Source of the DNA: Chloroflexota bacterium
GTDB taxonomy: Bacteria; Chloroflexota; Anaerolineae; Anaerolineales; UBA4823
Direction: 5' to 3'
Length of the DNA: 23,880 bases
Assembly: GCA_023395675.1 (NCBI GenBank)
Contig: JAEWYL010000203.1
Coordinates: 1 to 23,880 of the forward strand
The notes beneath the pieces are model-generated. The model did no database searches. It was not told the origin of the DNA and was given only the letters and a program-made list of their open reading frames with translations. Position numbers and translations under genes: made by a program. Each line of letters begins with the position of its first letter. The stretch's first letter is position 1. Positions 15,796-21,662 of this stretch are shown one piece after another.

Positions 15796-16470
15796 TCACC
15801 TCACCAGGCGGTACTGCAGGGCGACCGAAATCGCCTCCGCCCGGTTCGACACCCCCAGCTTTGCCAGGACGTTGCTCACATGCACCTTCACGGTCGAGCG
15901 GCTGACGCACATGCGGTCCGCGATCTCGGGGTTGTTCAGCCCTTTCGTCATTAACGCCAGGACCTCCTGCTCGCGGCGGGTCAGTTCTCCCCCGGGCGGG
16001 CTCTCCTCCGAGGGCGGCCGAATCAGGGCCTGGACCGCCTCGGGCGATAAGGTGGCCTGCCCCATGCACGCGGCCCGGATGGCGCTGGCGAGATCGTCGC
16101 CGGTCACATTTTTCAACAGATAGCTGATGGCGCCTGCCTGGAGGGCGTCCTGCACCAGCTCTTTCTCCTCGAAGCTGGTCAGGGCCACCACCCGGATCTC
16201 GGGCCACTGCTGGTGGATGCGGCGTGTGGAGGCCACCCCGTTCAATTTGGGCATCACCAGGTCCATCAGCACCACGTCGGGCTGCAGCCTCTCGCACTGC
16301 TCCACCGCCTCCTGCCCGTCCCGGGCCTCTCCCACCACTTCCAGGTCCGGCTTGTTTCTCAAAAAGGCCGACAGCCCCTTGCGCACCATGCCGTGGTCGT
16401 CCACAATCACGATCCGTATCTTTTCAAGGCTCTCGCTTTGTCTGCCGTCCATTCTGGCCTCCTTCTCCAT
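15796..16470 (-). CDS. NarL/LuxR-family response regulator
   Basis: This cytoplasmic DNA-binding regulator has 224 aa, a normal size for the family. The receiver (about 18-135) carries the acidic pair D24-D25, phospho-acceptor D70 (VVLMDLVMP), T98 and K120. A linker rich in Pro/Glu leads to a LuxR-type helix-turn-helix (about 163-218: LTRREQEVLALMTKGLNNPE, then VSRSTVKVHVSNVLAKLGVS). Its start lies 47 nt inside the end of the sensor-kinase gene, so the two are translated together, and the HisKA_3 kinase class normally pairs with NarL-type regulators. I infer that this is the cognate regulator. Likely targets are its own operon and the transporter genes downstream. An alternative ATG at 16452 would remove six residues without touching the domain. 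Confidence 0.95.
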   Translation of the reverse strand: MEKEARMDGRQSESLEKIRIVIVDDHGMVRKGLSAFLRNKPDLEVVGEARDGQEAVEQCERLQPDVVLMDLVMPKLNGVASTRRIHQQWPEIRVVALTSFEEKELVQDALQAGAISYLLKNVTGDDLASAIRAACMGQATLSPEAVQALIRPPSEESPPGGELTRREQEVLALMTKGLNNPEIADRMCVSRSTVKVHVSNVLAKLGVSNRAEAISVALQYRLVR

Positions 16471-19400
16471 TCTGCTCCGGCTGTTCTGCTTCCGGGTTAT
16501 ATTCCCATCTCACCGTGATCTGCGTCCCGCAGCCCGGCTGGCTCTCCACCACCAGCTCGGCCCCGATCGTCTGGGCTCTTTCGTGCATGATCCCGAGACC
16601 CAGGTGTTCCGGCGCGATCTGTTCGGGGTCGAACCCCTGGCCGTCATCCTGAACGATCAGCACCACCCCCCTGGACGCTCCGTTCTTCGACTCCGGGAGC
16701 GCCTGCGGAGAGAGGGCCGGCTGCCCGGAGCCGGTTTCCGGGTCCGGCTGCAGGCGGATGCTGACCCGGCTGGCGGAGGCGTGCTTGACGACATTGTTGA
16801 GGGCCTCCTGGGCGATGCGGTAAAAGGCCACCCGCACCTCGGAGGGCATCCCGTCCACGCTCTCGGTGGAGACCGCCACCCGGATCCCCTCGCGCCCGGC
16901 GACCGCCTCGCCCAACTGCCGCAGCAGGTTTTCCAGCTTCGCTTCGGCCAGGGTGGCGGGCCGCAGCTCGAGCAGCAGGGCCCGCATTTCCGCCAGGGCG
17001 CCCCGGCTGAGCTGGCGCAGCTCCTGCAGCAGGCGCCGGCCGTCGCCGTGGTCCTGCTCCCAGGCCCCCGGCAGCGCCTCGGCGATCAGGCTGGCCGAGA
17101 ACAGAGTTTGGGTCACGGCGTCGTGCAGCTCGCGCGCCAGCCGGCTGCGCTCTTCCACCACGGCAGCTTTCTGCGTGTTCTCGTAGAGCTGCGCGTTCTG
17201 GATCGCCAGCGCGGCGCGCTCCGCCAGGGCGGTGAGGAGCTGCAGGTCTCCCTGCCCGAGCTCCCTGCGCCGGACAAAATCAACGCTGAACACCCCGAAG
17301 ACCTGTCCCTTGACCTTGATCGGGACCTGCATGAAGGCGGATATGCCCTCCAGATCAACGATGGTGCGCGAGACCCGCGGGTCCCGGGCGGCATCCAGGA
17401 TAATGGCAGGCTCGCCGGTGACCGCCACCCAACCCGCCAGCCCCTGACCGGGGGTAAACGTCATGCGCGGCACGGTCTCCGGGCTGAAGTTCTTCACCGC
17501 CCGCGCCACCAGCCTTTCATGGCGCTCGTCCCAAACCAGCAGCGAGCCCTTGTCGGCCTCCAGGATCTCCACCGCGGTGTCCACCAGGGTCTGCAGCACC
17601 TGGTCGAGCTGCAGGTTGCGGTACAGCTCCTGGTCGGCGCGGTAGAGCACCTCGATCTCCCGGCTGCGCCGCTCGGACTCCACCGTCCGCTCCTCCAGCT
17701 CGCGGGTGCGCTGGTGCAGAATGCGCGTGCGCTCGTGGATCAGCAGCTCCAGCTGCCGGTTGCGCTTTTCGACGCCCTTCACCCATAGCCTGAAGCCCGA
17801 GAAGAGGCCGGCGACCAGCAGGAGCAGTAACCCGATCTGGTACCCGCGCGTCTCCCAGAACGGCGGCACCACCACAAGCCTCACCGCCGTGCCGGCCTCA
17901 TTCCACACGCCGTCGTGGTTCGACCCTTTCACCCGCAGGGTATAGCTGCCCCCCGGCAGGTTGGTGTACTGGCCAAAGCGCCGGCTGCCGCTGTAGTTCC
18001 ACACCGGATCAAACCCTTCCAGCCGGTAGGCGTACTGGTTTTTCTCCGGGTTCAGATAGCTCAGGGCCGCGAACTCGAACTCGATGGAGTGGTCGGGCCA
18101 GTAGAGGGTGATGGTCCCCGCCTCCATCAGCTCCCCGGCTTTGAAAGCGTGTCCCTCGTTCGTCACCAGGGAGGTCAGCACCACCGGCGGGACCTGTTGG
18201 CTGTCCGTGATGGTCTCTGGGAAGAACGCGTTAAACCCGTTAAGCCCGCCAAAGAACAGCTCTCCCTGCAGGCTCTGATAATAGGCCCCGCTGTTGAACT
18301 CGTTGCTCTGCAGGCCGTCGCCCACATCAAAGCTGCGAAATACCTCCCGGGTGGGATCAAAGCGCGCCAGCCCCAGGTTGGTGCTCAACCACAGGTTCCC
18401 CTGGCGGTCTTCCAGGATCCCGTAGACCACGTTGTTTGGCAGCCCGTCCTTCTCATAATAGCGCCTGAACTCCCCACTCTGCGAGTCCAGCCGGTTCAGC
18501 CCCCCGCCCCCGGTCCCGATCCACACCTCTCCCCCGGAGCCGGCGTAGACCGAGAGGATGTAATCCTCGCTCAGGCTGCGGGGATTGCCGGGGTCGTTCC
18601 GGTAGACCCGCACCTCCCGGCTGTCCGGATGGTAGCGCACCAGGCCTGCCAGGGTCCCGACCCACAGGTAGCCCTGCGCATCCCCGTCAATGGAGGTGAT
18701 GCGCGCCTGGTCCAGCCGGGGCCCGCCCCCGGCCCCGCCGCTGATGCGGGTGAAATCGTCCGTCTCCCGGTTATAGCGGTTCAGGCCCCGGGTAGTCCCG
18801 ACCCATAACCTGCCGGACCGGTCTTCATAGATACAGGTCACATGGTCATCGCTGAGGCTGCCGGGGTCATCCTCCTGCGGTAGATAGCGGATAAACCCGT
18901 TTTTTTCCTCCACGAACCGGTTAAGGCCCCCGCCGTCGGTCCCAGCCCAGAGCACCCCGTAGCTGTCACGGTAAACCGCCTGCACGTGGCTGCTGCCCAG
19001 GCTGGCTAAGTCGGAGGGATGGTGCCGGTAGGTCTTCAGCTCCCCGCTCCAGCGGTCCAGCCGGCTCAGGCCCTCGAGGGTGGCGATCCACAGCTCGCCG
19101 TGCTCATCCTGGTGAAAGCCCCACACATGGTTGCTCCTCAGGCTGTCCGGCTCGCCCGGGCGGAGGCGCATATGGATGAAGGGTTTGCGCTCCCGGGCGT
19201 ACTTGTTGATGCCGCCGCCCCAGGCACCCACCCACAGCACGCCGGAGTCGTCCTCGTAGAGCGTCAGGATGGTGTTGTGGCTCAGGCTGCTCTCGTCCGC
19301 CGGGTTGTGCTCCAGGCGCATGAACTGGTTGGTCTCGCGGACGTAGCGGTTCAGCCCGCCGCCCTCCGTACCGGCCCACACCGTCCCGCTGCGGTCTTCG

Positions 19401-20533
19401 TACATGGCGCGCACGTCGTCGTGGCTCAGGCTGCCGGGCTTACCCTCTTTATGGCGCAGGTGTGAAAACAGCTCTCCGCCCGGGGGGAGCAGGTTGATCC
19501 CGCCCCCGCGCGTGCCGGCCCACAGCACCCCGGCGGAATCCTCCATCAGGGACAGCACCAGGTCGGAGCTCAGGCTGTAGGGGGCTTTCGGATCGTGGCG
19601 GTAGTGCCGGAATTCCCCGCTCTCGGGCCGGTAGGAGACCAGCCCCTGCTCCGTCCCGAACCAGAGCGTTCTTGGGCCGCTCGTCATCGAGCCGCTCGTC
19701 ATCGAGCCGCTCGTCTTCGAGCCGCTCTCCAGGATGGCGCGCACCGCGCCCTGGCGGACCGGCGCCGGGGCCTGGGGGTACTCCCGAAAGCTCTTCAGCC
19801 GCCCGCTCTCCCTGTCGAACCAGTTCACCCCGGAGGCCGTACCGGCCCAGATTGTCCCGGCGCTGTCCTTGTAGAGCGAATAGATGGCGTCGTGGTTCAG
19901 GCTCTGCGCATCCCTGGGATCGTGCCGGTAATGCGAAAAGCTCTCCTGGCTGCGGTCGAACCAGTTCACCCCCTTCTCCGTGCCGACCCACAGGTCCCCA
20001 TCCTCCCCCTCGGCCAGCGCGGTGATGTAATTCGAGCTGATGCTGTTCGGGTCGTCCGGGTCGTTCCGGTAGATGGCGAAGGAATAGCCGTCGTAGCGGT
20101 TCAGGCCATCTTCCGTGCCGAACCAGAGGAACCCGAACCGGTCCTGCAGGATGCTGAGGATCGAGCTCTGGGAAAGGCCCTCTTCGAGAGAGATGCGCTC
20201 GAAAGCCATACCCAGGGCCGGGTAGGGGTAGCGGGCCGGGGCAGCCGCCTCCTGCCCTGCCCCATCTTCGCCGCCGGCCTGCTGGGCCAGCGCCGCGCCC
20301 GGCGCGAGAGGGAAAGCCGCGCAGCCCAGGCAGACAGCCAGCAGCCAGAGCACGAACCGGCGCAGCCCCGGTCCCCGGTTTGGAAACCCCCGGCCGCTTC
20401 GCCGGCGTGCGCCGGCGGCCGGCCCGGGCACGCCGCCCGCTCCGCTCACCTGTAAGGCTAATCCTCGCCTCTCCAGCCTGCGAAATGCCATCCCTGCCGC
20501 CTTTTCACGTTCCTGCCTGCTCCGGCATCCCAC
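16424..20533 (-). CDS. Sensor histidine kinase: 14 propeller repeats, Y_Y_Y, TM, GAF, HisKA_3, HATPase
   Basis: This 1369-aa membrane sensor has a basic N-terminus and a signal/TM segment (about 59-84) that exports the input region. Fourteen two-component-regulator propeller repeats (about 108-780; core LW-x-GT-x-x-GLNR) are enough for two seven-bladed propellers. A Y_Y_Y domain (about 810-890, LPGGSYTLRVKGSNHDGVW) precedes a TM helix (about 896-917), a coiled coil (about 920-965) and a GAF domain (about 965-1110). The kinase core has the HisKA_3 motif RLARELHDAVTQTL with H1137, the N-box at N1246-N1247 and DDGQGFDP. The architecture recalls the ectodomain of Bacteroides hybrid sensors for glycan uptake, but the cytoplasmic end is NarX/LiaS-like with no fused receiver. 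The start is GTG at 20533; ATG at 20491 is possible. The ligand is unknown. Confidence 0.94.
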   Translation of the reverse strand: MGCRSRQEREKAAGMAFRRLERRGLALQVSGAGGVPGPAAGARRRSGRGFPNRGPGLRRFVLWLLAVCLGCAAFPLAPGAALAQQAGGEDGAGQEAAAPARYPYPALGMAFERISLEEGLSQSSILSILQDRFGFLWFGTEDGLNRYDGYSFAIYRNDPDDPNSISSNYITALAEGEDGDLWVGTEKGVNWFDRSQESFSHYRHDPRDAQSLNHDAIYSLYKDSAGTIWAGTASGVNWFDRESGRLKSFREYPQAPAPVRQGAVRAILESGSKTSGSMTSGSMTSGPRTLWFGTEQGLVSYRPESGEFRHYRHDPKAPYSLSSDLVLSLMEDSAGVLWAGTRGGGINLLPPGGELFSHLRHKEGKPGSLSHDDVRAMYEDRSGTVWAGTEGGGLNRYVRETNQFMRLEHNPADESSLSHNTILTLYEDDSGVLWVGAWGGGINKYARERKPFIHMRLRPGEPDSLRSNHVWGFHQDEHGELWIATLEGLSRLDRWSGELKTYRHHPSDLASLGSSHVQAVYRDSYGVLWAGTDGGGLNRFVEEKNGFIRYLPQEDDPGSLSDDHVTCIYEDRSGRLWVGTTRGLNRYNRETDDFTRISGGAGGGPRLDQARITSIDGDAQGYLWVGTLAGLVRYHPDSREVRVYRNDPGNPRSLSEDYILSVYAGSGGEVWIGTGGGGLNRLDSQSGEFRRYYEKDGLPNNVVYGILEDRQGNLWLSTNLGLARFDPTREVFRSFDVGDGLQSNEFNSGAYYQSLQGELFFGGLNGFNAFFPETITDSQQVPPVVLTSLVTNEGHAFKAGELMEAGTITLYWPDHSIEFEFAALSYLNPEKNQYAYRLEGFDPVWNYSGSRRFGQYTNLPGGSYTLRVKGSNHDGVWNEAGTAVRLVVVPPFWETRGYQIGLLLLLVAGLFSGFRLWVKGVEKRNRQLELLIHERTRILHQRTRELEERTVESERRSREIEVLYRADQELYRNLQLDQVLQTLVDTAVEILEADKGSLLVWDERHERLVARAVKNFSPETVPRMTFTPGQGLAGWVAVTGEPAIILDAARDPRVSRTIVDLEGISAFMQVPIKVKGQVFGVFSVDFVRRRELGQGDLQLLTALAERAALAIQNAQLYENTQKAAVVEERSRLARELHDAVTQTLFSASLIAEALPGAWEQDHGDGRRLLQELRQLSRGALAEMRALLLELRPATLAEAKLENLLRQLGEAVAGREGIRVAVSTESVDGMPSEVRVAFYRIAQEALNNVVKHASASRVSIRLQPDPETGSGQPALSPQALPESKNGASRGVVLIVQDDGQGFDPEQIAPEHLGLGIMHERAQTIGAELVVESQPGCGTQITVRWEYNPEAEQPEQNGEGGQNGRQTKREP
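19674..19730. repeat. 15-bp tandem repeat inside the sensor-kinase gene
   Basis: About 3.8 units of GAGCCGCTCGTCATC (reading the + strand) encode the five-residue repeats SGSKT, SGSMT, SGSMT and SGPRT on the - strand. They lie in a loop just before the fourth propeller repeat (TLWFGTEQG). The repeat keeps frame, and its length probably varies by slippage without breaking the fold. Confidence 0.85.
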
Positions 20534-20577
20534 CGGCGCAGAACACTCCCCCGTCCGCCAACAATGCTCCCCGCTCG

Positions 20578-20583
20578 ATTATA
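20578..20583 (-). promoter_or_regulatory. Promoter -10 box of the sensor-kinase operon
   Basis: On the - strand a perfect TATAAT is found in CCTATAATCGAGCGG, giving a start of transcription near 20570 and a leader of about 37 nt to the GTG at 20533. No strong -35 is visible, which fits a promoter needing an activator. Confidence 0.55.
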
Positions 20584-20608
20584 GGATATCGGGCCTGAAC
20601 CCCGGATA

Positions 20609-20628
20609 GGCCAGGTGGCTGATTTTTT
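20609..20628 (-). promoter_or_regulatory. Candidate operator, copy A of the shared 20-bp motif
   Basis: GGCCAGGTGGCTGATTTTTT lies about 26 bp upstream of the kinase -10 box, close to where activators bind. A further inverted repeat, TCCGGAA (20636-20642) with TTCCGGA (20656-20662), has half-sites 20 bp apart, about two helical turns, and is a second operator candidate. Confidence 0.35.
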
Positions 20629-20761
20629 TAACCCATCCGGAATCTCATTGAGGCCTTCCGGACCATTTCCCCCGCCAGTTTCAGACTGGATTTCTCTGTA
20701 TACTGCCCGCTCCTGAAAAAGGATCAATAATGAACCCGAGTCCCGCGCCCGAACACGCCCG

Positions 20762-20807
20762 CCCTGCCCGTAGGAGAGCGGGCAGGGTAAGCACGGTGGG
20801 GTAGAAT
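20762..20807 (+). promoter_or_regulatory. Possible promoter region of the zinc-ribbon-like gene
   Basis: A 9-bp hairpin (CCCTGCCCG at 20762-20770 with CGGGCAGGG at 20779-20787) is followed by TAGAAT at 20802-20807, in GGTAGAATCGAGC, similar to the other -10 boxes here. The leader would be about 100 nt. The rest of the divergent gap (20534-20912) shows no gene. Confidence 0.35.
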
Positions 20808-20912
20808 CGAGCCTGGCTGGAAAATCTGTGTGTGCGGTGGTTTCGCCGCCCCACACGCCATAGACCCCGTACTCTCGTGATTGAGAGGGCTTCTGGTCAG
20901 GGTGGAGGAAAG

Positions 20913-21215
20913 ATGAACGTTCAGTTTACCGAAAAGTCGCTGCGGGAGGTGGGCGTGAAGATGCTCAGCGAAAACCCACCCACCCTGCAGTGTATGACCT
21001 GCGATGCGGTCTGGTCCCCCAAAATTGGTAAAGATACAAAGCTGGAGAGCAACTGGTGGCACTGCAGCAAGACGTCCGAACACAACGAGAAATTCAATAC
21101 CGGCTATCGCGATGCGCAGAAAAAAGAGGGACGGGTGACCTCGGAGTATCTCTCGACCCTTTCCAACGACCTGGTGCGGGCCTACCGCCTCGGCTTCCAG
21201 GCCGGCAGCCAGTAA
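20913..21215 (+). CDS. Small zinc-ribbon-like hypothetical protein (100 aa)
   Basis: The ATG at 20913-20915 follows a good GGTGGAGGAAAG ribosome binding site; the frame is open further upstream but without such a site. The N-terminal 20 residues look helical. Residues 25-51 resemble a treble-clef/zinc-ribbon of the form LxCxxCxAxWSP...WWxC: C27, C30, then W48-W49-H50-C51. Relatives I recall usually have two Cys in the second half, whereas here only C51 remains, with H50 or H57 possibly replacing the other. The C-terminal 30 residues are an amphipathic helix. There is no signal peptide or TM segment. It is the first + strand gene after the kinase cluster and does not overlap any other. Metal binding is inferred; function is unknown. 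Confidence 0.72.
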   Translation: MNVQFTEKSLREVGVKMLSENPPTLQCMTCDAVWSPKIGKDTKLESNWWHCSKTSEHNEKFNTGYRDAQKKEGRVTSEYLSTLSNDLVRAYRLGFQAGSQ

Positions 21216-21274
21216 TAGACCTTAATCCGCTTCAAACGGCTGTCCATCTGCGGATGAATCATAGCAACCGTCCA

Positions 21275-21339
21275 CAGATGGCGCAGATGAACGCAGATCA
21301 GGGATTTTCGTCTGGATCTGCGTTCATCTGCGCCTTGTG
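21275..21339. repeat. Perfect 20-bp inverted repeat in the intergenic region
   Basis: GGCGCAGATGAACGCAGATC (21280-21299) and its exact inverse (21315-21334) flank a 15-nt loop, with further outer pairing across a small bulge (CCAC near 21273 with GTGG near 21337). It could end the transcript of the zinc-ribbon-like gene, although no T-run follows. CGCAGATGAACGCAGAT-type sequences recur between genes in many bacteria in my general experience, so it may be a dispersed element. Confidence 0.8.
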
Positions 21340-21557
21340 GGAATGCTTTTACTTGATAGCTCTGCCTCATCTATATTTCATCATATTGACAGCCGCGCCC
21401 AAACCCGGTTTAATTAGATAGTACATATCCACTTTAATCCACTTCCATCAGGGTGGCTCTGCGGAAAATGGAAGAAAAATATCCACGCAGCGCGCAGCTG
21501 GGGATTATCTTTCCCTATCTGCGCCAGCTTAGGATGCTCTGCTCCGGAAATTCGGGC

Positions 21558-21631
21558 ATTTTCTCGTTAAGCTTCTAGAAAACGAAAATGGGTGCTGTGC
21601 TGTACGGCGGGCAGCCCGCCCTCCGCAGCAC
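21558..21631 (+). promoter_or_regulatory. Stem-loops in the leader of the protease-hydrolase gene
   Basis: Two structures lie just upstream of the ribosome binding site. The first is CATTTT...CGTT pairing with AACG AAAATG (about 21556-21590). The second is GTGCTG (21597-21602) pairing with CAGCAC (21626-21631), enclosing the arms GGCGGGC and GCCCGCC (21606-21620). They may control translation of the next gene. I see no clear TATAAT box in 21340-21557 and no gene in that stretch. Confidence 0.4.
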
Positions 21632-21662
21632 GGACCGCTGCTTGCTTCAGGAGGGCAGGATC

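Noticed and set aside
16127..17788. Long + strand open frame opposite the kinase and regulator
   Set aside because: Composition is that of a shadow frame. The opposite strand has unmistakable HisKA_3 and receiver motifs.
16424..20533. Hybrid two-component system of the Bacteroides type
   Set aside because: The ectodomain fits, but no receiver or AraC-type domain is fused at the C-terminus; the regulator is a separate gene.
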